Source: Paenibacillus sp. MBLB1832 (GTDB taxonomy: Bacteria > Bacillota > Bacilli > Paenibacillales > NBRC-103111). Taken from it: a stretch of 64,000 nucleotides of DNA. The position numbers and the translations under genes are program-made. Each line of letters begins with the position of its first letter. Positions within the stretch are counted from its first letter, which is position 1. The notes beneath the pieces were generated by a model. That model was not told the origin of the DNA and ran no database searches. It was given only the letters and a program-made list of their open reading frames with translations. Of the stretch, positions 51,536 through 61,098 are shown piece after piece. Where the stretch lies: contig NZ_CP130319.1 of NCBI RefSeq assembly GCF_032271945.1, forward strand, positions 699,001 through 763,000. The letters are read 5' to 3'.

Positions 51536-53673
51536 TATTAGAGGGTTCTATCTATCATCTTTCTAGTTTGAATGGCACTAATGATCTTATTATAAGAGTT
51601 CTTTGGCGTTCAGAAGATGAATCTAAAATTGTTGTGATGAACACGACGGACTCAGATGAAATGGAGTTCCCATTTATTATGAATACAGAGCAGTTAATTA
51701 GCGACCTACAACAAAAAAAAGCTTTAAAACTAGACCATGAGCCTGATCAACAAATCATGTATCCCACAGATGAGTATTTAAATAAATTTGTTAAGAGCAG
51801 GGATTCAAAATGGGAATTAATTAAAGAAATCGTGCAAATGGAGCCGGAAATTTATGATCCAAAAGCAAGATGGCAATTAATTATAGGTGTAATGGAAAAA
51901 TTTAAAGTGAAAGAAAATGTCATTTACGATGCTTTAAAAAGGTATTGGTTTTATGGAAAAAATATGAATGGTCTATTAAATAATTATCATGTGTGTGGTT
52001 CAAAGGGTCATAAAAGAGAATATAACAAAAGACCTGGAAGAAAGGGGCCTAATATATATCTACTCACGGAGACTGATATATTAAATTTCCAGGAGGCTGT
52101 AACTAAATATATCATTGAAGGTAGATTGAAATTTCGTGATGCTCATCAACAGTTACTTGAGAACTACTATAAGAAGCCCGGATATCGGTTAAGAGGAGTC
52201 ATAGTGCCGATAATTGTTGAGATTGAGGCGCCATCAGAGCGGCAGTTTAGATATTGGTATAACAAAGAGTATCCGTTTAAAACGAGAAAGGCACACAAAG
52301 TTGGTCGTAGAAATGCAGAAAAAGACTTTAGAGCACTTTTAAGTAGTAATTCGGTTTTTGTGGAAGGGCCAGGTGCATTGTATCAAATAGATTCTACACC
52401 GTCGGATGTTGATGTTGTGGCTATTGATGGAAGGACTACTATTGGAAGACCGACAACCTTTATCGTTAAAGATGTGTTTGCCCGTAAAGTAGTTGGCTAC
52501 TCTTCTGGTCTCAAACATGCATCATGGATAGAAGGGGCTATGATGGCATTAGAAAACGCATCAGCTAACAAAGCAGAATATTGTAAAAAATTTAATATTG
52601 ATATAAATGAAGAAGATTGGCCCGCGGCCAACTTACCACGGGAGATTGTTGCAGACAGAGGGGAAATGAAAAGTAAGTATCCAAATGGGATTGTTACTTT
52701 AGGAATAAGAGTAGCTAATACACCGTCATATCGGCCTGAATTGAAGGCAGTAGTTGAACAGCACTTTCGAATCAAAAATGATATGATCAAACGAATTCTG
52801 GCCAAGGCTGGTGCAATTACTAAGGAAAAAAGAGATCCAGGTGATCCTGATCCATCTGACACAGCGGCAATAACCTTTGACACATTTAATCGAATCATGA
52901 TTGAACATATTCTTGCCTTTAATAAAATGTCCTTACCTAGGGATTTTCTCGTTACTCCCGAGATGTTTAAAGAAAATGTAGAGCTAACGCCTAATGGATT
53001 GTGGGAATGGGGGAAAAAACGAATGCTTCTGCATGAAAGACCAACTTCAACCATTCATTATGCATTATTACCTAAAGAGACAGCAAAAGTCACAAGACAT
53101 GGGATTGAATTTAAAAAACTATGCTATAGCTGTGAAATCGGCGAGAAACAGGGTTGGTTCGATAGTGAGAATATTGAAGGGAAATCCAGTATTACAATTG
53201 CGTTTGATACAAGAAACTGTAGTCAAATCATCTTTCAGTTACAAGATGCATCCCTTATATACTGTAGATTAACCCCGAAATATCAAGAGTATGAAAATCT
53301 ATGCTTTGAAGATGTTAAAGCGATCTTTGATTTTAGAAACGAACAATATAAAAATAAATCCAATCCGAACAAACAAACAAAGGCAGAGTTTAATGCTATT
53401 TCTTCTAATGTCATAAAAGAGGATGTCAAATTGACCAAGGCTGAAAATGTAGGTATGAGCAAGTTTGAGAAAAAAGAGAATAAGAGAGCGAAACGAATCA
53501 GCGAAGCAATGAATAGAAGCTCTCAATCAGCGTTGACCGCGGTTTCTAAATTTAACGAACAATATGAATCTCAAGCTCCAGAACCGGTTGAAGTAAAAAA
53601 AAATGAGTTGAGTACTACCATGAACGATTTTCTGAAAAACAAATATAAAATGAAAAAGGAGATGGGCTTATGA
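51532..53673 (+). CDS. tnsB: TnsB transposase (DDE, Mu/retroviral-integrase type)
   Basis: A 713-residue transposase. Helix-turn-helix regions precede an RNase H-fold core with D287 (LYQIDST), D375 (VADRGEM) and E409 (KAVVEQHF), followed by the Mu-type C-terminal beta-barrel (VTRHGIEFKKLCYSCEI, residues from about 520) and a charged tail that would contact TnsC. It binds the 20-bp end repeats and joins 3' ends to the target. It overlaps tnsA and tnsC by four bases each. Confidence 0.95.
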   Translation: MILEGSIYHLSSLNGTNDLIIRVLWRSEDESKIVVMNTTDSDEMEFPFIMNTEQLISDLQQKKALKLDHEPDQQIMYPTDEYLNKFVKSRDSKWELIKEIVQMEPEIYDPKARWQLIIGVMEKFKVKENVIYDALKRYWFYGKNMNGLLNNYHVCGSKGHKREYNKRPGRKGPNIYLLTETDILNFQEAVTKYIIEGRLKFRDAHQQLLENYYKKPGYRLRGVIVPIIVEIEAPSERQFRYWYNKEYPFKTRKAHKVGRRNAEKDFRALLSSNSVFVEGPGALYQIDSTPSDVDVVAIDGRTTIGRPTTFIVKDVFARKVVGYSSGLKHASWIEGAMMALENASANKAEYCKKFNIDINEEDWPAANLPREIVADRGEMKSKYPNGIVTLGIRVANTPSYRPELKAVVEQHFRIKNDMIKRILAKAGAITKEKRDPGDPDPSDTAAITFDTFNRIMIEHILAFNKMSLPRDFLVTPEMFKENVELTPNGLWEWGKKRMLLHERPTSTIHYALLPKETAKVTRHGIEFKKLCYSCEIGEKQGWFDSENIEGKSSITIAFDTRNCSQIIFQLQDASLIYCRLTPKYQEYENLCFEDVKAIFDFRNEQYKNKSNPNKQTKAEFNAISSNVIKEDVKLTKAENVGMSKFEKKENKRAKRISEAMNRSSQSALTAVSKFNEQYESQAPEPVEVKKNELSTTMNDFLKNKYKMKKEMGL

Positions 53674-55382
53674 GTATAAATCCTAATTTAAGAGTAATTA
53701 GTGGTCGTCATACCAAAGCAACATACAATGAGCAAGTTATTCCTGAAAATCAAGGGAATCCTCACATTGAGGCATTACCTAATAGACTAAATCAGAATGA
53801 CTTATTTGATAAGTTATTCAGTGTTCCTGCATTTAGGGGAGACATTAAAAAAGTTGACATTGAGGATCGGTTAGCGTTAGTGCAACAAATCGGTAAAAGC
53901 TTCTGGTTGCCTTTAGAATCTCAATTTTCTAAATATCGGCAGCTTTATAACATGTTGAAGATTGGTTATCAGTCAAGGAACCCCTTGTCTCCGGAGTATA
54001 ATAGGCAGTTTGCGGTTGGAATAGAAGAGATATTTGAACAAGGCACAGATGAAGATGGAAAAAACCTCGCAGGGGTCTGCCACACCGCCGAGATGTATGC
54101 CGAAATTGGTCTAAGCGGTATTGGTAAAACGATTGCTCAAAAAAAACTACTTGGGCTATTTCCACAAGTGATTCACCATACTTCTTATAATGGGAAGCCA
54201 CTTAAGCGAACTCAGGTGGTATGGTTACATGTTGAATGTCCAAGCAATAAATCCCTTGGGGCTCTTTGTCGTAATTTTTATAGGGAAGTAGACAAAATTT
54301 TAGGTACAGATTATTACGAGAGGTTTGGTGAGAAGGCGGGGACGATCGAGAAGTTAGCTAGTAGAATGGTCAAAGTTGCAAATCTGATTAACCTAGGGGT
54401 TCTCGTTATTGATGAAATCAATAGAGTTCATAAGGCACATTCAGGTGGCGACGACAGAATGATAGAATTCATTACTGAGCTTACAAATACAATCGGAATA
54501 CCAATTATTATTATGGGAACGTTTAAGTCGCTCTACTTATTTAACAAATCACTGGCTAATTCTAGACGTGGTATTCCAGATTCATTTACTGAAAATATTA
54601 CAGATCGAATGCTAGAGGATAGTAATGATTGGGAACAACTCATCGAGGCATTATGGGATTTGCAATATACATTAACGAAGACTGGACTTACTGAAGAATT
54701 AAAGAAAGTTATGTATCATCATAGCATGGGGATTGCTGATATAACTGTAAAACTATTTATGCACGTTCAATGCCAAGCCATTCTTGAAGGGGGATCAGAA
54801 GTCATTACCCCTAGATTAATTCATGCTGTTGCAAATCGGAGTCTGAGGCTATTGCAACCCTTGTTCGATAGAATAAGAAGAGGCGATACAGCTGCGTTAG
54901 TTGAGTATGAGGATGTAAAGCCAGATTGGACGGAATTTAATGAGTATTTAAAAGATGTCAAACATAGGGTTTATGTCCATGGTGAATTAGCTGAAGAGCA
55001 TGAACGAGTAATTCAATTGAAAGAAAGGGAAGAAATCTTAGCAAATCTCATTCAATTTGCAAGTAAGTTGGTAGATATTGAAAAGGCTGAATTATTTTCT
55101 AGAACAGTGTATGGCGCAAGTAATGGTATGGGGGAAGCTAGTTCGATGTATAAACAGTTAACAGAGCTAATATTGAAACAAGAGCATAACAAATCAGATA
55201 AGAAAAAGGCAAGTGTGAGCCCGCTGCCTAAACTAGCGAAAACTAAAAAAGAAAACCCTTTATTGAGTGAAAAAGATCTTAGGTTCATCGTAAATAAAGG
55301 AGCTGTCCAAAGTCTTTCAGTAGAGGAATCATTATTTAAAACTGGTGTAATAAAGCTGCCAACAGAATTTATTGGCTACTAA
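53670..55382 (+). CDS. tnsC: TnsC AAA+ ATPase, transposition regulator
   Basis: A 570-residue AAA+ protein with Walker A GLSGIGKT near residue 150, Walker B LGVLVIDEINRV near 250, and sensor-1 IIIMGTF. TnsC polymerises on target DNA, links TniQ/TnsD to TnsAB and gives target immunity. The C-terminal 130 residues, lysine-rich then ending in SLFKTGVIKLPTEFIGY, are a likely contact arm. Tight overlap with tnsB. Confidence 0.95.
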   Translation: MSINPNLRVISGRHTKATYNEQVIPENQGNPHIEALPNRLNQNDLFDKLFSVPAFRGDIKKVDIEDRLALVQQIGKSFWLPLESQFSKYRQLYNMLKIGYQSRNPLSPEYNRQFAVGIEEIFEQGTDEDGKNLAGVCHTAEMYAEIGLSGIGKTIAQKKLLGLFPQVIHHTSYNGKPLKRTQVVWLHVECPSNKSLGALCRNFYREVDKILGTDYYERFGEKAGTIEKLASRMVKVANLINLGVLVIDEINRVHKAHSGGDDRMIEFITELTNTIGIPIIIMGTFKSLYLFNKSLANSRRGIPDSFTENITDRMLEDSNDWEQLIEALWDLQYTLTKTGLTEELKKVMYHHSMGIADITVKLFMHVQCQAILEGGSEVITPRLIHAVANRSLRLLQPLFDRIRRGDTAALVEYEDVKPDWTEFNEYLKDVKHRVYVHGELAEEHERVIQLKEREEILANLIQFASKLVDIEKAELFSRTVYGASNGMGEASSMYKQLTELILKQEHNKSDKKKASVSPLPKLAKTKKENPLLSEKDLRFIVNKGAVQSLSVEESLFKTGVIKLPTEFIGY

Positions 55383-55394
55383 GGAGGAGACAAA

Positions 55395-56363
55395 GTGATT
55401 GTTTCATTTCCTAAGTTTTTACCCGATGAACTCTTCTATAGCTGCTGTGCAAGGTATCACAATGAATGCGGTAATACGGAGGTAATGCAGACGTTAAATG
55501 ATTTGTTTGGAAAGCCTCATATGGTACTCGATCCGACATACCCGAAGTGTTTAGATTTCTTTGTGGCCCAATTGAATAACATCGACGTGAACCAAATAAT
55601 CTACGAGCATACGATATTTCCTCTCTTTGTACCTTTTCTCGAGAATAGAAGGATTGATGATTTATATAAGATGTTTCGTGGAGAGGGTAAAAACTATGCG
55701 AATCATATTATAGGAATAAAGAATGATTTAAGAATAAACTCACTTAAGTATTGCAGGACGTGTTTAATAAATGACGATGAGATGTTTGGCGTGCCCTATT
55801 GGCACAGGACACATCATTTGCCAGGGGTGCATATGTGTTCAGCTCATCACGTACCATTAGAGTCAAAATGTCCTGTGTGTTCGGTAGAGTTTAAACCCAA
55901 AAAGGGTAAATTAACTCGGCTAAATCGATATTGCGAAAATGGACATGATATGACAAAGGTTATTTCTCTCAATAATATTCGTGACGAGCATTTTGAACTT
56001 ATGAATGGGTTAGCACAAGATGTCAGTTTTGTCTTTCATCATAATGAGCATTCCTTTGACTGGAGTGAAATTTATGTCTTAGGCTTGAGAGCGCTAGGTT
56101 ATTGTGGAAAGTATAGAAGAATTAATTTAACGAGATTAAGGAACGACATGAAAAAAGCTTTCCCAGAGTCCTTTCTTGCTCGATTTGACTGTCAATTAAA
56201 GAACAACGGGGATTGGCTTAAGTACATATACCTCAAAAAACAGGTTATATTTCATCCCATTCAACATCTGTTATTAATTCGGTTCCTGTTTGGTTCTATG
56301 GGGGAATTGGTAGCACAGCTAGAGATAAATGAACCTATAAGCAAAAGTATAATTGCTGCATGA
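55395..56363 (+). CDS. tniQ: TniQ family target selector, short form
   Basis: A 322-residue TniQ protein: N-terminal FPKFLPDELFYSCCARYHNE, then the zinc-finger block CRTCLINDDEMFGVPYWHRT, HHLPGVHMCSAHH, CPVCSVEF and YCENGHDM. A short C-terminal helical part follows. TniQ recruits TnsC to targets. AAGGAGGAG precedes GTG 55395. Its length is that of TniQ in CRISPR-associated or dedicated single-module systems, whereas a longer TnsD-type copy is encoded downstream. Confidence 0.9.
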   Translation: MIVSFPKFLPDELFYSCCARYHNECGNTEVMQTLNDLFGKPHMVLDPTYPKCLDFFVAQLNNIDVNQIIYEHTIFPLFVPFLENRRIDDLYKMFRGEGKNYANHIIGIKNDLRINSLKYCRTCLINDDEMFGVPYWHRTHHLPGVHMCSAHHVPLESKCPVCSVEFKPKKGKLTRLNRYCENGHDMTKVISLNNIRDEHFELMNGLAQDVSFVFHHNEHSFDWSEIYVLGLRALGYCGKYRRINLTRLRNDMKKAFPESFLARFDCQLKNNGDWLKYIYLKKQVIFHPIQHLLLIRFLFGSMGELVAQLEINEPISKSIIAA

Positions 56364-56392
56364 AAACGTCAGAAACTTCCTGATGTTTTTTT
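56363..56392 (+). terminator. Terminator of the tnsABC-tniQ operon
   Basis: AAAACGTCAG pairs with CTGATGTTTT around AAACTTC, followed by TTT; it starts at the tniQ stop codon. Confidence 0.82.
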
Positions 56393-56507
56393 GTGCATTC
56401 TCTAATAAAAAAGTATCTAAAAATTAAAGTTTAAAAGTATTACAATTCTATTAATTGGTCATAATTATATTAGTAGAGTTACTAGACTAGAAGGAGGAAA
56501 CGCAAAA

Positions 56508-56870
56508 ATGGAACAGGTGGATTATTTACTCTTGGATGAAGGAGTTATTACAAGTAAGGGCATTTTGTTCAGAGATCGTTTCTATTCATGTCCCATTGCT
56601 GTAAAGAATCAACTATTTCATCCCGATCATTGCATGGAAGATAAGCGTGTCGATGTGTTGTATGAACCGTTAATGAAGGAAACGATTTTAATAAAATTAG
56701 AAGAATGGAGGCTATGCTATGCTTATTTAATATCGACTGATATGAAGATGAGTGAAAGTGATGTTGAGGAATATCATGCAAAAATTCAAGTATTGAAAAG
56801 TAATTATAAACAACTAAGAAAAAGAAAAATTCAACGCATCATTATCAGTGAAGATAATAGCTGCAGTTGA
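56508..56870 (+). CDS. Stand-alone protein resembling the TnsB/Mu C-terminal beta-barrel
   Basis: A 120-residue protein. GVITSKGILFRDRFYSCPI near the N-terminus lines up with VTRHGIEFKKLCYSCEI of TnsB here (VT-x-x-GI-x-F-x4-YSC), then VDVLYEPLMKETILI matches SITIAFDTRNCSQIIF, then a charged helix as in TnsB. So it looks like the Mu-transposase C-terminal domain with its following helix, without a catalytic core. It has its own promoter region after the operon terminator and AGAAGGAGGAA before ATG 56508. A role in regulating TnsB assembly or TnsC contact is inference. Confidence 0.6.
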   Translation: MEQVDYLLLDEGVITSKGILFRDRFYSCPIAVKNQLFHPDHCMEDKRVDVLYEPLMKETILIKLEEWRLCYAYLISTDMKMSESDVEEYHAKIQVLKSNYKQLRKRKIQRIIISEDNSCS

Positions 56871-56886
56871 ATAATCAGTAAGCGCA

Positions 56887-57240
56887 TTATTTATAAGCCT
56901 TCTTTATTTCGCGAATTATGTTCTGAAGCATGACAACCTCTTTATCATCAAATTGTTTTAATGCTACAGTAATTTCTTTTGTTGCAGCTTCGTGGATAGA
57001 TGAGAATGACTTGAGTTCAGAAGATTCAGCTGCTTGCAATAATTCATACAAATTTACTGAGAGGCTGCTGGCTACCTTTTCAAGATTAACCAGTGATATA
57101 TTACGCTCTCCTCTTTCTAAGCCGCCAATATAAGTGAAATGAAAACCAGATCTTTCACCTAACTCTTCTTGGGAAAGTCCCTTTAACTTTCTTAAATCAC
57201 GAATCCTCTCGCCTAAACTAAATAGTAAAGTTGACCTCAT
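56887..57240 (-). CDS. XRE family HTH regulator
   Basis: A 117-residue regulator with an N-terminal Cro/C1 HTH (LKGLSQEELGERSGFHFTYI, GGLERGERNISLVNLEKVAS) and a C-terminal helical region for dimerisation. It is divergent from the tnsD-like gene across 173 bp and convergent with the small TnsB-like gene. It most likely controls tnsD and its own gene. An AAGTAT/ATACTT inverted repeat at about 57325-57354 in the gap is a candidate operator. Confidence 0.88.
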   Translation of the reverse strand: MRSTLLFSLGERIRDLRKLKGLSQEELGERSGFHFTYIGGLERGERNISLVNLEKVASSLSVNLYELLQAAESSELKSFSSIHEAATKEITVALKQFDDKEVVMLQNIIREIKKAYK

Positions 57241-57361
57241 CTTATCCTCACCTCTATTAAAAAGTTTAGATAAGGGATAGAGATGCAGTAATAGGTATTA
57301 AGGTATCATTTTTAGAATGTATTTAAGTATTAATAATCGACATATTGTATACTTACTAGTT

Positions 57362-57396
57362 TCACTCCTAATACTAGATTAGGAGTGATTTTTTTT
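57362..57396 (+). terminator. Terminator-like hairpin in the tnsD leader
   Basis: TCACTCCTAAT pairs with ATTAGGAGTGA around ACTAG, followed by eight T residues ending 17 bases before the tnsD start codon. No promoter fits between, so tnsD transcription must read through it. Confidence 0.75.
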
Positions 57397-57413
57397 ATAC
57401 AAGGGGTAAAGAG

Positions 57414-59474
57414 ATGAATAAAATTATCCAATTTCCGGATTTTAGGCTAGATGAGGATATAAGAAGTATTGTATATAGATATCATGTAAGATCACTAAAC
57501 AGCAACATCGTTCAGACCATGGTAGATTTATTCAATCTAAAAACTAGCAATACTGTTACACCACGGGCAATAAATTACTTTTCTAAATACCTACCAAATG
57601 ATACGCATGAGGCTAAAATTGAATTCTTATACAATCATACATGGTTTGGAATTCTCAGTTCTTTTCATGATTCAGAATTCCTAGAGTGCATTTTTAACGG
57701 GAATGATAAAACTAATAATGATAACTGGGTTAGTGGGGTTAGTATTCAAGTTCTTGCTCGTACATTAAGTGAATTCATCTCAGAACAAATAATGTACTGC
57801 CCTTTATGTATGCATGAAGATGTCCAAAGTTTTGGAGAATGTTTCGTTCATCGCGGGCATCAACTCAAATTTTTAGATGTATGTACGATACACAATTGTG
57901 AATTAATTAGTAGATGTCCCACTTGCTGGGAGCCGCTCGCGACTCCAGTTTATATGACTCTATTGCCCTATTGTAGACACGGTCATGAGATTAAAAAACA
58001 GGATGTTATTCAAATAAAAAGCTATGATTTTAGGAAATACGTATTAATAAATACATTGAAATTAAATGATTTTGGAAAACAAAGAGATGACAACTACACA
58101 AGGTTTCAATTAATTTCGCAACTTGGTGCTAAAGGATATATTCATGGCCAAAGTGGTTTTCTATTGAGAGAAAAATTGATAAATGACTTTTTTTATAAAT
58201 ATGGTGAAGGGAATTTAAGGCTTGTTGGAATTAGTGTTTCCATGATGCACGCTAGATTGGGAAACGATTTGATTAAAAAATTTAGACATCAATATATTTT
58301 TTATGGGTTACTGATTGATTTCTTAGCATCGGACATAGATAGTTTTTTTTATTGCAAGGATAGTTGGAGCGTAAAGTTACCCTTTGGCAACAGTCCTTGG
58401 GACTGTCTTAATCGATTTTGCAATTATTATAATAAGAGAATTATTAAAAATTATAGTTGTAAATATAGTAACAATGGAAGAATATCTGCTGAATTTACCT
58501 GCCCTGAATGTGGGTATATATATGCGCGATTATGGAGTAGTAGTACTAATACTAATAAAGGTAAAGTAGCAATTGTTACAGTAGGACCTTTAACTATAAT
58601 TAAGTTATTGGAGTATTGTCTGCAAAAAAAGAGTATTAACCAGCTAAAAGAGATAATTTCATATTCAAAGTCAATTAACAAATATTTGAAAGTGCTTTTT
58701 GGAGAATACAATTATTTACACGTTGAACCAGAGGTAATTTTAAATAAAATAGATGTTCTTAGAGAATTTGTGAAGAATATTAAAAAATACCTTGCAAAAG
58801 GGGAATATTCTTCACAATATGCGAAGGTGTTAAATTTACCTGCGTTTAAACAAACAAATATTATTATTAACGAAGATAAAAAGCTAGCATATCGTTCTAA
58901 GTTGCAAAAGATTATCCTAGCCTTAGGTGATGTTCCAAGAAGTCATATTGAGAATATGGCAAAAAGTGAGTACACATGGCTTTTCAATAATGACCGTGCT
59001 TGGATTGAGAATAATTTACCATTACCAAAAAATAAGATATATACTAGAAAGTTGGATTTCGCTTTATTAGATCATGAATTATGTGAGAAGTTAGAAAAAG
59101 TATCAAGAGTATTATATTCATCTAAAGCACAAAAAAAAATTATTACCAAGTATACAATTATTAACGCCTTAGACAAATCAGATAAAAACAGAATAGTACC
59201 ATATTTAAATAAAGGGAAACTTCCTATGTGCTTGGAATTGTTAAATGAGTTGAAAGAAACAGAAGAAGAGTACTTAATTAGGATGAGAACACCTAAATTA
59301 GTACTCAGTTTATTAAGGAATGGATATAGAAATGTAACTTTTGAAAGTTTATGTAATAAGCAAACAATCAATAAATATTATCAAAATATTGATATTGACT
59401 TAAAAAATAAAATTATTGACATAATTGATAGAATAATGAAAGAGTATAATGAAGCTTTAGAAATTAACAAATGA
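57414..59474 (+). CDS. tnsD: TnsD-like long TniQ target selector
   Basis: A 686-residue TniQ/TnsD protein: N-terminal FPDFRLDEDIRSIVYRYHVR, zinc-finger block CPLCMHEDVQSFGECFVHRG, CTIHNCELISRCPTC and CRHGHE, then a long C-terminal half with a further CPECGYIYARLW finger and DNA-binding-type helices. Long TnsD proteins recognise a fixed chromosomal attachment site. GGGG lies nine bases before ATG 57414. Codon use is very AT-rich (many AAA, ATT, TTA). Confidence 0.9.
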   Translation: MNKIIQFPDFRLDEDIRSIVYRYHVRSLNSNIVQTMVDLFNLKTSNTVTPRAINYFSKYLPNDTHEAKIEFLYNHTWFGILSSFHDSEFLECIFNGNDKTNNDNWVSGVSIQVLARTLSEFISEQIMYCPLCMHEDVQSFGECFVHRGHQLKFLDVCTIHNCELISRCPTCWEPLATPVYMTLLPYCRHGHEIKKQDVIQIKSYDFRKYVLINTLKLNDFGKQRDDNYTRFQLISQLGAKGYIHGQSGFLLREKLINDFFYKYGEGNLRLVGISVSMMHARLGNDLIKKFRHQYIFYGLLIDFLASDIDSFFYCKDSWSVKLPFGNSPWDCLNRFCNYYNKRIIKNYSCKYSNNGRISAEFTCPECGYIYARLWSSSTNTNKGKVAIVTVGPLTIIKLLEYCLQKKSINQLKEIISYSKSINKYLKVLFGEYNYLHVEPEVILNKIDVLREFVKNIKKYLAKGEYSSQYAKVLNLPAFKQTNIIINEDKKLAYRSKLQKIILALGDVPRSHIENMAKSEYTWLFNNDRAWIENNLPLPKNKIYTRKLDFALLDHELCEKLEKVSRVLYSSKAQKKIITKYTIINALDKSDKNRIVPYLNKGKLPMCLELLNELKETEEEYLIRMRTPKLVLSLLRNGYRNVTFESLCNKQTINKYYQNIDIDLKNKIIDIIDRIMKEYNEALEINK

Positions 59475-60428
59475 TTTGATTTTAAAATGGAGTTTTCAAG
59501 TAAGGTTTGGTATTTACCTGTTCAGGAAACGATTAATAAATCCGTTATCACGGTTCGTGCTACTACTCGATGAGTTGAAAGACTAGCCGGTTGCCGCGAA
59601 CATTACCGAAGTAAGCGCCTCGAAGGATGTAAGAAACGCGCACCTGACTTCGCGGCCAACTCCTGGGCTATCGTGCAATTGACATCGCATACGCCAACAA
59701 TCTCAACATCTGACATTTTAAAGTAGCATAGGGCATGTACATGCCCTATGCTGCTCTCACAACCGATAACAGCTACTTTTATTCTGTTTCCCTCTGCGAA
59801 AAGTGATACGGACGTGGGTTTCTATTGGAGATTCACGATTACTGCAAATCTGGATGAGATTGCAATTGCAAATCGACACAGAGTCCTGTAAGAGGATAGA
59901 ATATAAATGCAATATAAGCCGCGCTTTTTATTTTCCAAAATTCAAGAAGTTGAATTGTTCCATTGATAGACCTGATGATGATGTGTTCTCAGCAGTAATT
60001 GAATGATGCATTTTTAAGGGGTAGCAATCTATATTATGACAGTCATCGCGGGGCTTGACATCTAATTTAATCTCGATAGCGTCCTCGCTCTGATTCTTTC
60101 GGTAATACAACTGGACCGGTTTTGTATAGTTGAGTTTATCACTTTGTTAGCAGGGATTTCATCGAGTTGCGTTATCAATTCGCAATATTTGTGGCGGACA
60201 GGCTGTAAAACACTCATTTTACTAATTATTTACGACTACTTCAAATTAAAGACTATAAACTGCGCGAATGAAAAGCTACAGCAACTTAGAAGTTACCCAC
60301 GTTTATGACGACGCTACTTGAACAAAATAGTAAAATAAGACTCAAGACCTATAGATATGGAAAATTTAGTATACCAAGTAGTTAGAAAATGGTAAAATAA
60401 TTAGTAATTATCATTTAGGGGGATTCCT
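59475..60428. other. Non-coding stretch with gene debris
   Basis: A 954-base gap without an intact gene. It contains the oxidoreductase fragment described separately; a plus-strand frame with GFYWRFTITANLDEIAIANR ending near 59891; and minus-strand frames between 59928 and 60220, one starting MSVLQPVRHKYCELITQLDE, that keep changing frame. GC content near 59570-59700 is host-like, unlike the rest of the transposon. A promoter and TAGGGGGATT ribosome-binding site for the cargo operon lie at the end. Confidence 0.6.
59633..59785 (-). pseudogene. N-terminal fragment of a Gfo/Idh/MocA oxidoreductase
   Basis: The minus strand encodes IKVAVIGCESSIGHVHALCY, then VEIVGVCDVN and AQELAAKSGAR: the first beta-alpha-beta of a Gfo/Idh/MocA Rossmann fold. 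About 50 codons remain; then the frame breaks. A 28-bp perfect palindrome (59725-59752) lies inside it. Confidence 0.75.
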
Positions 60429-60605
60429 ATGAGTTCATGGCTTCAAGAAATACTTACACATCTAGCAGCATTTTTAGCAGGCGCTTCAATCAGTGTATTT
60501 GTTTATAAAAATAGATCATCTAATAAATCAAATTATAAAGTAAAGCAAAATAACAATATTGTACTTGGCGATTTAACAGGACGTGATAAAGGTGCTGGGA
60601 AATAG
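60429..60605 (+). CDS. Cargo gene 1: one-TM peptide with IVLGDLTGRD motif
   Basis: ATG 60429 after TAGGGGG encodes 58 residues: a membrane helix (ILTHLAAFLAGASISVFVYK), a basic Asn/Lys linker, and NNNIVLGDLTGRDKGAGK at the C-terminus. The C-terminal motif is repeated near the N-terminus of the next protein. It overlaps gene 2 by 23 bases. It could tether the soluble partner or ATPase to the membrane, or be the effector; this is inference. Confidence 0.7.
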   Translation: MSSWLQEILTHLAAFLAGASISVFVYKNRSSNKSNYKVKQNNNIVLGDLTGRDKGAGK

Positions 60606-61098
60606 TATTAGGCAAACAGAGAATATAGTATTAGGAGACCTCATTGGAAGGGATCAATATGTTATTAAAACCCAAGAGGTATTAAAAGCAAGTAAGCCAA
60701 TAAGAACAGATAGTTCTTTTGATCTCAAAATAGACGAAGATAATAGTACACTATTTAAAAAGTTAAAAGACGGGAAAGTTAACAGCTTTACAAAGATAAG
60801 AGCAGTTTCTTCTAAATTAGGTGCAATAAAAATAATTTTCGAACTCAATAAGTCAGAAAATGGGAAACGTATTCTTTCTGATATTTACGAAAATTTATTA
60901 ACATCAGTTTCTAAGATTGTTATGCCAATGGACGATGGGGAACTACTAAAGCATAAAAGTGAGGATATTTTTGCGCAGTTTCCTGCAATTATTTCAAGAT
61001 ATAAAGACATAATGGAAATTGATGAAGCATTTTTAGAAGGATTACTCTACATAGCTACTTCAAACTGTGCATTAAGATGGAAGGTTGATGAATCTTGA
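60583..61098 (+). CDS. Cargo gene 2: soluble protein with IVLGDLIGRD motif
   Basis: A 171-residue protein starting at GTG 60583 (or GTG 60592). Residues 14-24 read ENIVLGDLIGRD, matching gene 1; the rest is helical with FTKIRAVSSKLGAIKIIFEL and IMEIDEAFLEGLLYIATSNC. The ending in a Cys-Ala-Leu-Arg-Trp segment and the place before a small middle gene and an SMC-like ATPase fit the non-ATPase component of an ABC-three-component type system. No enzymatic motif is visible. Confidence 0.65.
   Translation: MIKVLGNSIRQTENIVLGDLIGRDQYVIKTQEVLKASKPIRTDSSFDLKIDEDNSTLFKKLKDGKVNSFTKIRAVSSKLGAIKIIFELNKSENGKRILSDIYENLLTSVSKIVMPMDDGELLKHKSEDIFAQFPAIISRYKDIMEIDEAFLEGLLYIATSNCALRWKVDES

Noticed and set aside
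59475..60428. CRISPR array, guide RNA or cas remnant in the cargo bay
   Set aside because: I found no direct repeats with regular spacing and the readable fragments are oxidoreductase-like or unassigned.
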